A DNA stretch of 64,000 bases, from NCBI RefSeq assembly GCF_009687865.1, contig NZ_BLAE01000036.1, positions 62,001-126,000 on the forward strand, read 5' to 3'. Both the position numbers and the translations under genes were made by a program. Origin of the DNA: Acrocarpospora macrocephala (GTDB lineage Bacteria > Actinomycetota > Actinomycetes > Streptosporangiales > Streptosporangiaceae). Positions 8,174 through 15,586 of the stretch are shown here, piece after piece; within the stretch, counting starts at the first letter, position 1, and each line of letters starts with the position of its first letter. The notes under the pieces are model-generated. The model saw only the letters and a program-made list of their open reading frames with translations, was not told where the DNA came from and searched no databases.

Positions 8174-9040
8174 ATGCCGCACGTCAACGACAAGCGCGCC
8201 TTCAACGAATGTACCCGACTGCTCGGCGGCCCCAAGCAGCTCCATCTGAACGCCCGCCTAAACGGCCGACGGATCGTCGACACGCCCCATCCAGGCCAGC
8301 AAGAATTTCAAGCTCTCTTGCTCTGGTGCCTACTCAGTCCTACGCGGTCCATCGACTGGGACAGGAGAATTGGCCGCTCATTCCGCGACATGTTCCTCTA
8401 CTACAGTTGGGCGTCTCCCCAGCCTGAACGGCTATCTACGGGATGGACGGTAGCCGCACGGGTAGCGAGTTACCTGCTTCCAAGCATTTCGATAGACGAT
8501 AGAGGTGAGGCCCGATGCGGAGGCGTACCTGGACTTCGCTACGCCAGCAATAACGGCCGATCTATCCAACTTAGGCACCTGCCTACAGGAGGAACGCTCG
8601 AGCTAGTTGATAATCGCAGGCACGAACACCAAGATCTGCGCGAATTTCTAGGCTTCGAAGCTTCGCGCGCGCAGCATCACTTTAATCGACGACCGGTAAC
8701 CCCTGTCTGGGAGAAGCCGACACTCACTTCGACGGAGTTCACCGAACTCCGGCAGTGGTTCCTAGCCCAGCATGCTCCTCTCCTATCAGCCATGATGGCT
8801 CGTATCGACCTACTGTGGCGGCACTTCTTCAATCGCGCCGAATTGGACATCAATCCTCGTAGCAAGTGCCCCAGGCTCTCGTGGTGGGCAGGTCCTACCA
8901 CAATGGACTTTGTCACTCTTCTTATCGACTCGCCCATCGCGATAGACAATGTGCGCGCCTTCAGCGCCGGAGATCAGTGCCGTGCCCTCGCTCTTGGTGA
9001 CGCGGCACTCGAACTACGAGGGCCTGGCGATGATCAATAG
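8174..9040 (+). CDS. Hypothetical protein, lower-G+C orphan
   Basis: About 288 residues from the ATG at 8174, which has GGGGAT 5 bases upstream. The frame is open from 8060, but the leading 38 residues look spurious. I do not recognise the family. The protein is rich in Arg, His and Trp (for example RSFRDMFLYYSWASPQPERL and LWRHFFNRAEL), has no signal peptide, membrane segment or nucleotide-binding motif, and ends with an acidic tail. Codon choice (ATA, CTA, AAT, AGT) is looser than in neighbouring genes, which suggests recent acquisition. It stands alone between the kinase and a minus-strand DUF4118 gene. Confidence 0.5.
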   Translation: MPHVNDKRAFNECTRLLGGPKQLHLNARLNGRRIVDTPHPGQQEFQALLLWCLLSPTRSIDWDRRIGRSFRDMFLYYSWASPQPERLSTGWTVAARVASYLLPSISIDDRGEARCGGVPGLRYASNNGRSIQLRHLPTGGTLELVDNRRHEHQDLREFLGFEASRAQHHFNRRPVTPVWEKPTLTSTEFTELRQWFLAQHAPLLSAMMARIDLLWRHFFNRAELDINPRSKCPRLSWWAGPTTMDFVTLLIDSPIAIDNVRAFSAGDQCRALALGDAALELRGPGDDQ

Positions 9041-9318
9041 CCAGTCGGCCACGACGCCTTCGTCGGCACTCGAACTGTCGGTACTTCTTCGCTGGCGTGT
9101 GTGAGGCCCAGCGGCGGGCGATGAACGCTCCGCGCGCCTCGGCGGACTCGGCTGAGGGGCGCCAGAACATCGGCCACCACAGGCGACTGTGTGTACTTAT
9201 GGGCGCGTCCGACAGGGCGCGCTATTGAAACTTGCCGTACACCGATCACTGCCCTCGCCCCGCTCCGAGTTGATGGCAAAGTCGTCATGGAGCCACGCCC
9301 AGCGCCGGTGTCCGAGAG

Positions 9319-10080
9319 TCATCTGGTGCCGGTCGGGGAGGCGGCGGCGTCGAGGGCGTGACCGGCCTGGTCGGCGAGGGTCACTGCGACGAGACGCGCC
9401 TGGAGGGAGGGGCTGGTTCCTGGGGTGGGCTGGAGCATGAAGCGGCCGTAGTAGTGGCCGTTGCCGAAAGTGCGCAGCTCGATCTCGCGGTCGGGGAGGC
9501 CCCGGCGTTCCACGTCCCAGTGCCAGTGGCCCATCATGATCGTGCCGTCCTGTTCGAGGCGCGGGGGATGGCCGAGCAGGGTGCCGTACTCGAAGCGGCA
9601 CCCGCGGAGTTGGAGGACGTCGGCGAGCTGGTCCTGCACCTCGTCGATCACCTCGCTGGGCGAGGAGGCGGTCTGGGCCAGCGCGGCGGTGTCGTGGATG
9701 CGGGCGAGGTAGTCGGCGTCGGTGACGGCGATCACCCTCAGGCGGCGGGCCCAGGCGGCGATCTGGGAGGTGGCCAGCCCGACGACGAGCAGCAGGAAGG
9801 CGGTCTGCAGGTCGCCGGGCTTGAGGATGGCGAACTCGTTGTACGGGTGGGTGAAGAGGAAGTCGAACCAGATGGCGGCCGAGATGGCCGCGAGCGCTCC
9901 GGCGACGCGGCTTCCCACGGCGGCGACGGCCACCACGACGACGACCATGATGAGGGCGATGTTCGCGTTCGAGATGAATCCCTCGCGGAGGGGCACGAGC
10001 AGCGCTGCGGCGAGCAGCGGAGCCAGCACGGCGGCGGCTACCGCCACGGTGTCCCTGATAGGGAGGAATGCCATGTTCAT
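9319..10080 (-). CDS. DUF4118 (KdpD-like) membrane protein
   Basis: 253 residues from the ATG at 10080, which follows AAGGGG by a few bases. The longer frame to 10194 has no support. The N-terminal half has four hydrophobic segments (VAVAAAVLAPLLAAALLVPL, IALIMVVVVVAVAAVGSRV, GALAAISAAIWFDFLF, TAFLLLVVGLATSQIAAW). The FDFLFTHPYNEFAI signature between helices is that of the KdpD/DUF4118 sensor module. The C-terminal 130 residues are cytoplasmic and GAF-like in pattern. There is no histidine kinase domain, so it is not a full KdpD. Roles of such stand-alone proteins are unclear; membrane sensing is inferred. Confidence 0.78.
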   Translation of the reverse strand: MNMAFLPIRDTVAVAAAVLAPLLAAALLVPLREGFISNANIALIMVVVVVAVAAVGSRVAGALAAISAAIWFDFLFTHPYNEFAILKPGDLQTAFLLLVVGLATSQIAAWARRLRVIAVTDADYLARIHDTAALAQTASSPSEVIDEVQDQLADVLQLRGCRFEYGTLLGHPPRLEQDGTIMMGHWHWDVERRGLPDREIELRTFGNGHYYGRFMLQPTPGTSPSLQARLVAVTLADQAGHALDAAASPTGTR

Positions 10081-10653
10081 CACCCCTTCTTGCGGCTCCG
10101 GCACAGGAAGGTCAGCCGAACTCGTGGTGCGGACCATCGGCCGACAGCCGAGTGAGAAAATGGGCAAATTGTGAACTATTGACCAATTTATCACCTATTC
10201 GCGCTCGGTTCTGCGCCTGCCGAAACCCGATCCATGCAGTTCAAGCGGCATGCGAGTACTCGTTGAGGACTCCTCCGAGCCGACCTCGTCGGCGTATGGT
10301 CAAGTCGGCGATTCGCTCTGAATCTGTGATCGGATCCGGGACGGTACGCAGCGGAGCGGCTTGGGCCAGGGCTTGATGGGCGAGCGACATCCACTTCACG
10401 TCATTCGGAGCCGCCGAAGGCGGCGTGCGAGCAGCTCAACACTGCCCTCCAGCCGCTCATCATGCTCAAGACGTGAGACCCCGGGAGATGCCTGTAGCCG
10501 CCGCCGACGTTCGCATTGCCATGCCGGGACCGATCGCCGGTTTGGCCGAAGGAGAGAAGCGGGAGGCGATCCAGCGCATCGTAGGCGCCAAGGTAGCGTC
10601 CTGGTCGCCCAGGTCGGCTCAGCTGTTTCGTATTCCTTGCCAAGGCCCGCCGG
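10081..10653. other. Intergenic stretch holding a transposase remnant
   Basis: About 570 bases between two minus-strand genes. The only recognisable content is the integrase-type transposase tail at 10241-10390. The other open frames here overlap on both strands and show no family features. No terminal inverted repeats were found around the remnant. Confidence 0.5.
10241..10390 (-). pseudogene. C-terminal remnant of an integrase-core transposase
   Basis: A 49-codon frame starting at the ATG at 10390. It contains HQALAQAAPLRTVPDPI, an acidic stretch, then RRRGRLGGVLNEYSHAA and a stop. The pattern of a His-rich loop, PLRxxPxPI, then RRxxRLGGxxxEYxxAA matches the C-terminal end of rve/integrase-core transposases common in actinomycetes. 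The catalytic DDE part is absent upstream, so only a tail survives. This marks past insertion-element activity in the patchy zone 7.7-12 kb. Similarity is judged from memory of the motif, not from a search. Confidence 0.5.
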
Positions 10654-11280
10654 TCATGGAGTGCGCCGGTCGTCTACGTTGACCGACAGCATTCCCCATG
10701 AGCCGGCGAAGCGGAGCAGTTCGGTGGCCCACGCGCCGCTCGCGGCGATCAGGTGCTCATCTGGGCGGAAGTGGACGGCTGTTCCGGTCGTACCGTCGTC
10801 AGTGATCGATACCAGGTCGCTGTCGGGGATGCCGTGTTCGTAGCGCTGAGTCCAGGCTCCCCCTCGGCGGCGGTTGGTGTGGACAAGCCACTCGCTGAGT
10901 GCCGCCACGACGGACATACCCCGGCGCGGATGGCCGTCGAGAAGCGGTTGGGCGTCAGGAGCGTCGAAGAACCGCAGGTCTTTCGACGCCATGATGGGCT
11001 TCCTCACAGGTTGGCCGTGCTCGTCGAGGCGGGTGTCGGTGCCTCGCCCGTCGTCCGCCACGGATACCGAGCCGTCGGGATGGAGCGTGATGGTGCAGTG
11101 CCCCCCGTTGTTGCTCTCCGCCTCGTCTGCCGCGTAGGCGACGACTTCAAGGATCAGATGCGGGACGCCCCCGGGAGCGAACATGTCTGGGTTCTGTCGG
11201 ATGTGCGCGAGGTGCTCGATGTCCACGCCGCTCGCCCAGTCGTGAGTCGTGTTACGCCAAGAGGCCCGCGATGTGTTCAT
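10654..11280 (-). CDS. GHKL ATPase-domain protein, GyrB N-terminus-like
   Basis: 208 residues, the size of a single GyrB/ParE ATPase domain. Visible motifs are HLILEVVAYAADEA (Bergerat motif N1), VSVADDGRGTDTR (N2, DxGxG), a GyrB-like GQPVRKPIMASKDLRFFD loop, and GTAVHFRPDE near the end (N4-like). In GyrB the first motif reads EVVDNxxDEA. Here the metal-binding Asn is Tyr and the preceding Asp is Ala, while the catalytic Glu is kept. ATP binding may be altered. There are no transducer, toprim or DNA-binding domains. Such short GyrB-like proteins are annotated only as ATP-binding proteins; the function is unknown. Confidence 0.75.
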   Translation of the reverse strand: MNTSRASWRNTTHDWASGVDIEHLAHIRQNPDMFAPGGVPHLILEVVAYAADEAESNNGGHCTITLHPDGSVSVADDGRGTDTRLDEHGQPVRKPIMASKDLRFFDAPDAQPLLDGHPRRGMSVVAALSEWLVHTNRRRGGAWTQRYEHGIPDSDLVSITDDGTTGTAVHFRPDEHLIAASGAWATELLRFAGSWGMLSVNVDDRRTP

Positions 11281-11304
11281 CGGAGCAGGCTATGCCCACG
11301 GGGG

Positions 11305-11718
11305 CTAGAGCGCTCCGAGGTACGACCAGGTGCCCTCATGCCGTACGAAACGGCTGTGCTCGTCTAGGTGGCCCTCGGTGCCCCGGCTGAGGTAGTGGGC
11401 GCGGAACCGGACGGTGCCCTCGGTGTGGAAGGGGCTGCCTCCGGTTGTTTCGAGTACCTCCAGGCGCACCCATCGGAGCCCTTCGTCGGGTTCGATGCGG
11501 GGTGGCCGCGTCGTCGGATGCCAGCTGCGCAGGAGGTACGCGACGTCGCCGACGCTGAACGCGCTGTACCGCGACCGCATCAGCCTTTCCGCGGTGGGCG
11601 CGGCCGCCGTCCCTTGGTGCAGCGAGCCGCAGCACTCCCGGTACGGCATGGGGAGCCCGCACGGGCAGGCGGAAGTGGACGCGGAACGCGCCTGAGGCTG
11701 TGCACGACGTCGGGACAC
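11305..11718 (-). CDS. YchJ-family (UPF0225) SEC-C-motif protein
   Basis: About 137 residues from a GTG at 11718. The frame stays open to 11805, but the extension looks non-coding. The N-terminus holds a zinc-binding SEC-C-like motif (ACPCGLPMPYRECCG). This is followed by the YchJ signature AERLMRSRYSAFSVGDVAYL, LLRSWHPTTRP, and a beta-rich NTF2-like part (FRAHYLSRGTEGHLDEHSRF). The length matches the family (about 125-160). Its role is not established; metal-dependent cytoplasmic function is presumed. It lies 24 bases downstream of the GyrB-like gene start on the same strand. Confidence 0.85.
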   Translation of the reverse strand: MSRRRAQPQARSASTSACPCGLPMPYRECCGSLHQGTAAAPTAERLMRSRYSAFSVGDVAYLLRSWHPTTRPPRIEPDEGLRWVRLEVLETTGGSPFHTEGTVRFRAHYLSRGTEGHLDEHSRFVRHEGTWSYLGAL

Positions 11719-11845
11719 GCATGCAATTGTGCCTGCCGACCGGCCTCCGGAGGGCCGATCCCGCCGCCGGACGCACCGATCCGCGCGCCCTACGACCTCC
11801 GGCACGCCGACGGGCTGTTCCGCGCCGCCCGGGACGGCCGCCCGG

Positions 11846-12027
11846 TGGTGGGCTCTGCGTACCCGCGAGATGTGGTTCCACCGGCCGGTCCGTGCCGACG
11901 AGTGGCTGCTCTACGAGCTGACGAGCCCCGTGTACCAGGAAGCCCTGACGCTGTCGGCCGGACGCTTCTTCGACCTGGATGGAACCTTGTGGCGACCGTT
12001 GTCCAGGAGAGCCTACTTCGGCGGTGA
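11846..12027 (+). pseudogene. Acyl-CoA thioesterase II (TesB) C-terminal fragment, frameshifted
   Basis: One frame reads MWFHRPVRADEWLLYELTSP then LSAGRFFDLDGT. The family text continues in another frame as NLVATVVQESLLRR and a stop at 12025-12027. Joined, these match the C-terminal hot-dog domain of TesB (FHRPFRADEWLLY ... G..F..DG.LVASVVQEGL.R). The frame change near 11980 and the absence of the N-terminal domain show a decayed gene. The upstream DNA is occupied by the oppositely oriented YchJ gene, so the rest was probably lost by rearrangement. The left limit is approximate. Confidence 0.65.
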
Positions 12028-12227
12028 GACCGTCAGCGTCTGCCGCTCGAATCAGAGTTGTTCGTGCAGGCCGTGAGCACCTTCTCCACCTCGCCGCCGC
12101 TGCTGGAGCGCCGCCCGCTGCCGCCAGTTCGTCCCGCATCCAGCTCAGCCGCTCGCGTACGCGCCGGTCGGCGGCCACGCGGTTCCGCCGCGGCCGCATC
12201 CATGCTGGCACGTGAGACGGGACCCAT

Positions 12228-14141
12228 ATGCTCGGGAGCATGGTATTGCCCGCGCAGCGGGCGCTGGTTCCCCTGGACTCGGTGCTTGGACTGCTGGATT
12301 TGCTGCTGGATGAGACGGCCGATGAGCAGAGTGCCGTCGCGCCGCTCGCCGAGTCGCTTGACGGCGCCGAGCTGGCCGGCGTGCTGTGGCGGACGCGGCG
12401 GGTGCGGGCGGCGGTGGCGCGGTGGCGGCGGCGTGATCAGGAGCTGTCCGCGCTGCTGTCCAGCGCGCGTGAGCTGGCCGAGTTGCGCGATCTGGACGCG
12501 CTGCTGGACCGCCTGGTGGCCCGGGCGCATGACCTGGTGGGTACCGACGTGACGTATCTGTCGGAGTTCGACCAGGAGACCGATGAGTTGCGGGTGCGCT
12601 CGACGCTGGGCACGTTCGCGCCCGAGTTCCGCCGGCTTCGGGTGCCTCCGGGGAAGGGCCTGGCCGGGAAGGTCGTGTCTACGCGCAGCCCGCAGTGGAC
12701 GACGAACTATGACCACTATCTCGACGCGCCGCATGACGCGGAGATCGACGAGGCCGTGCGGGCCGAGGGGCTGGTGTCGCTGCTCGGTGTGCCGCTGGTG
12801 GCGGGCGACCGCGTGCTGGGCGTGCTGTTCGCGGCCAACCGTGACGAGCACGCGTTCACGCCCGAGGAGATCGCGCTGCTGTCGGCGTTCGCCGACCACG
12901 CGGCCGTGGTGTTGCAGACGGTGCACCTGCTGGCGCAGGCCCGCGCGTCGGCCGAGGCGGCGCGGGCGGCCAACGAGGATCTCGCGCGCACCATGGCGGC
13001 GAGGGAACGCGCCAGCGCGGTGCATCAGGATCTCACCAGCGCGGTGCTGCGCGGGGGTACCGCGCACGAGGTGGCCCGGACGCTGGCCGGCTCGCTGGGA
13101 CGGTCGGTGGAGATCTTCGACCGCGACCTGGCCCCGCTCGCCTCGGCGCGGACCGATGCCTCAGGGGAGTCCGTGACCGCGCACGTACGCGCCGCGGTCG
13201 AGCGCAGCCGTACCACGGGGCGGTGCGTGTTCCTGGACCCGTCGGATGACGGGGCGGCTGTCGTGGTCGCCGTGGTGGCCGCCGAGACGCTGCTCGGCGC
13301 GATCCTCGTCGGCTACGGCGATCTCGCGCTGGGTTCGGTCGAGCGGCGTACGATCGAGCGGGCGGCGCAGATCGTGGCCCTGCTGGCGCTGAAGCGGGAG
13401 GCCGTGGCCGAGGCCGAGGAGCGGGTGCGGGGAGAGCTGATCTCCGACATCCTGCTGGGCGACGGCGCGCACCGCGAGGAGCTGATGTTGCGGGCCCGCG
13501 CCCGCGGGGTCCGGCTGGAGTCGCTGCGCATGGTCGTCGCGGTGCTGGTGCCGCGGGACCGGCGCAGGGCGGCCGTGCAGGCGCTCGGCACCTGGCGGCC
13601 CGGCCTGCTGGCCGGTGAGCACGCGGGCTGTGTGGTCGTGCTGACGGACGCGGCCGACCCCGACAGCGCGGCGACCGAAGTCCGTGAGTGTGTAGGGGCG
13701 CCGGTGCTCGTGGTGGCCGACGCGCCCGTCGCCGCGTGGGGCGAGTTGGGCGCCCGGTTCGAGCCGCTGCGCCAGTGCGCCGAGCTGCTGCACGACTTGG
13801 GCATCCAGGACACGGCCGTCAACGCGGCGGCCTACCAGCCGTACCTGGCCCTGTTCGGCGCCAGGCGCGAGGGGATCGTCGCGTTCACCGAGGCGGTGCT
13901 CGGGCCGATGCTGCGCTGGGACCGCGATCATTCGACCGACCTGGTGCAGACGTTGCGCGTCTACGTCGACTCGCACTGCAGCCCGGCGCGGGCGGCGCGA
14001 GCGCTGAACGTGCACATCAACACGGTCAGCCAGCGCCTGGACAGGATCACCATGCTGCTCGGCCCGGCCTGGCGCGAGCCGGAGCCGTTCTTCCGCGTCA
14101 CCGTGGCCGTACGTATGCACGCCCTCGCGACTGGTCTGTGA
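12228..14141 (+). CDS. GAF-domain PucR/CdaR-type transcriptional regulator
   Basis: 637 residues; an ATG at 12240 is an alternative start. Residues about 75-235 form a GAF domain (LDALLDRLVARAHDLVGTDV, VPPGKGLAGKVV, LLGVPLVAGDRVLGVLFAAN). A short coiled region follows (about 235-260), then a CdaR GGDEF-like middle. The C-terminal PucR helix-turn-helix comprises LVQTLRVYVDSHCSPARAAR, ALNVHINTVSQRLDRI and a final AVRMHAL. Regulators of this build sense a small molecule through GAF and control adjacent catabolic operons. It lies 146 bases upstream of the HMG-CoA operon on the same strand, so it is the likely regulator of that operon (inference). Confidence 0.88.
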   Translation: MLGSMVLPAQRALVPLDSVLGLLDLLLDETADEQSAVAPLAESLDGAELAGVLWRTRRVRAAVARWRRRDQELSALLSSARELAELRDLDALLDRLVARAHDLVGTDVTYLSEFDQETDELRVRSTLGTFAPEFRRLRVPPGKGLAGKVVSTRSPQWTTNYDHYLDAPHDAEIDEAVRAEGLVSLLGVPLVAGDRVLGVLFAANRDEHAFTPEEIALLSAFADHAAVVLQTVHLLAQARASAEAARAANEDLARTMAARERASAVHQDLTSAVLRGGTAHEVARTLAGSLGRSVEIFDRDLAPLASARTDASGESVTAHVRAAVERSRTTGRCVFLDPSDDGAAVVVAVVAAETLLGAILVGYGDLALGSVERRTIERAAQIVALLALKREAVAEAEERVRGELISDILLGDGAHREELMLRARARGVRLESLRMVVAVLVPRDRRRAAVQALGTWRPGLLAGEHAGCVVVLTDAADPDSAATEVRECVGAPVLVVADAPVAAWGELGARFEPLRQCAELLHDLGIQDTAVNAAAYQPYLALFGARREGIVAFTEAVLGPMLRWDRDHSTDLVQTLRVYVDSHCSPARAARALNVHINTVSQRLDRITMLLGPAWREPEPFFRVTVAVRMHALATGL

Positions 14142-14149
14142 TCTACGTC

Positions 14150-14189
14150 GATTCACACATGACAATGGCTTCAACGGCGTGTGATTCAC
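14150..14189 (+). promoter_or_regulatory. Paired GATTCAC repeats upstream of the HMG-CoA operon
   Basis: GATTCAC occurs at 14150-14156 and again at 14183-14189. The flanks also form an inverted pair, TCACAC (14153-14158) and GTGTGA (14179-14184). They sit about 100-140 bases before the GTG of the HMG-CoA reductase gene and just after the PucR-type regulator gene. A binding site for that regulator is a reasonable guess. No clear -35/-10 pair was assigned. Confidence 0.35.
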
Positions 14190-14287
14190 CCATGGGCGCG
14201 GCGTTCCGGTCGGACCTAATCTTCCGCACAAGCCGATTGCGTTTCGGCTCGATTATCAGCGTGTTTCGGCGGTATGCGGGAGGCATC

Positions 14288-15580
14288 GTGGGTGTTCACA
14301 GCCGGCTGACGGGGTTGCGTGACCTGTCGCCCGGGGAGCGGCGGGCCCTCGCCGCGAAGAGCGCGGGGCTGGATCCCGGCGCGCTCGACGTGCTCGATCC
14401 GGCCGCGGGGCTCACCCTGGACCAGGCCGACCACATGATCGAGAACGTCGTCGGAGTGCTCGGGGTGCCGGTGGGCGTGGCCACGAACTTCAGAGTCAAC
14501 GGGTCCGACGTCCTGGTGCCGATGGCGACGGAGGAGCCGTCGGTGGTCGCCGCGGCGAGCAACGCCGCGCGTATCGCCCGCGTCCACGGTGGCTTCGCCA
14601 CGACGTGCTCGGCGCCGATCATGCAGGCGCAGGTGCAGGTGCTGGGCGCGGCCGATCCCCAGGCGGCGCGGCTGCGGCTGCTGGAGGCGCGCGGCGAGCT
14701 CACCGCGCTGGCGAACGCGCAGGACCCGCGGCTGGTGGAGTTCGGCGGCGGCGTGCGGGACATCACCGTACGGCTCGTGCCGTCGGGCGAGGACGTCTAC
14801 GTCGTGCTCCATCTCGTGGTCGACGTACGGGACGCGATGGGCGCCAACGCGGTGAACACGATGGCGGAGGCCGTGGCGGCCAGGGTGGGTGAGATCGCCG
14901 GGGGCCGCACCCTGCTGCGGATCCTGACCAACAAGGCGGACCTGCGCCTGGCCAGGGCACGCGCCGTCTTCGACGCCGAAGCCCTCGGGGGTCCGCAGGT
15001 GGTGCGGGACATCGTGCACGCGGCGGCGCTGGCCGAGGCCGATCCGTACCGGGCGGCGACGCACAACAAGGGCATCATGAACGGCGTCACCGCCGTGGTG
15101 CTGGCGACGGGCAACGACACCCGCGCGGTCGAGGCGGGCGCGCACTCCCACGCGGTCGCCCCGGACGGCCGCTACACCTCCCTGTCCCACTTCGAGCGCG
15201 ACGCCGAGGGCAACCTGTCCGGCTCCCTGGAACTGCCCATGCCGGTCGGCCTGGTCGGCGGGGCCACGAAGGTGCACCCGGTGGCGCGCGCGGCGGTGCG
15301 GCTGCTGGGGGTGCGGACCGCGAGCGAGCTGGCCGGCGTCGTCGCCGCGGTCGGGCTCGCGCAGAACCTCGCCGCGCTGCGGGCCCTGGCCACCGAGGGC
15401 ATCCAGCGCGGACACATGTCACTGCACGCCCGCAACGTGGCGGTGACCGCGGGCGCGAGCCCCGAGGAGATTCCCACGGTGGTCGCGCGCATGCTCGCCG
15501 CCAAAGCGGTACGCGCCGACCGTGCCGAGCAGATCCTGGCCGAGCTCCGCGCCGGAGCCGGTGCAGCCGAAGGAGACTGA
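14288..15580 (+). CDS. mvaA: Hydroxymethylglutaryl-CoA reductase, class II (degradative)
   Basis: 430 residues from the GTG at 14288, chosen because GGGAGG lies 4 bases upstream; the open frame upstream runs antisense to nothing sensible. Active-site motifs of class II enzymes are present: MATEEPSVVAAASNAARI (catalytic Glu), HNKGIMNG (catalytic Lys) and the C-terminal GHMSLHARNVAV (catalytic His). Class II enzymes usually work with NAD and, in Pseudomonas mevalonii, oxidise mevalonate plus CoA to HMG-CoA. An HMG-CoA lyase gene closes the same operon, which favours the catabolic direction over isoprenoid synthesis. There are no membrane segments. Confidence 0.92.
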   Translation: MGVHSRLTGLRDLSPGERRALAAKSAGLDPGALDVLDPAAGLTLDQADHMIENVVGVLGVPVGVATNFRVNGSDVLVPMATEEPSVVAAASNAARIARVHGGFATTCSAPIMQAQVQVLGAADPQAARLRLLEARGELTALANAQDPRLVEFGGGVRDITVRLVPSGEDVYVVLHLVVDVRDAMGANAVNTMAEAVAARVGEIAGGRTLLRILTNKADLRLARARAVFDAEALGGPQVVRDIVHAAALAEADPYRAATHNKGIMNGVTAVVLATGNDTRAVEAGAHSHAVAPDGRYTSLSHFERDAEGNLSGSLELPMPVGLVGGATKVHPVARAAVRLLGVRTASELAGVVAAVGLAQNLAALRALATEGIQRGHMSLHARNVAVTAGASPEEIPTVVARMLAAKAVRADRAEQILAELRAGAGAAEGD

Positions 15581-15586
15581 GCAGTC

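Noticed and set aside
12033-13067. Minus-strand 344-codon frame opposite the PucR-type regulator
   Set aside because: It is antisense to well-supported GAF-domain coding sequence, with His/Arg/Gln-rich non-protein-like composition and no ribosome site.
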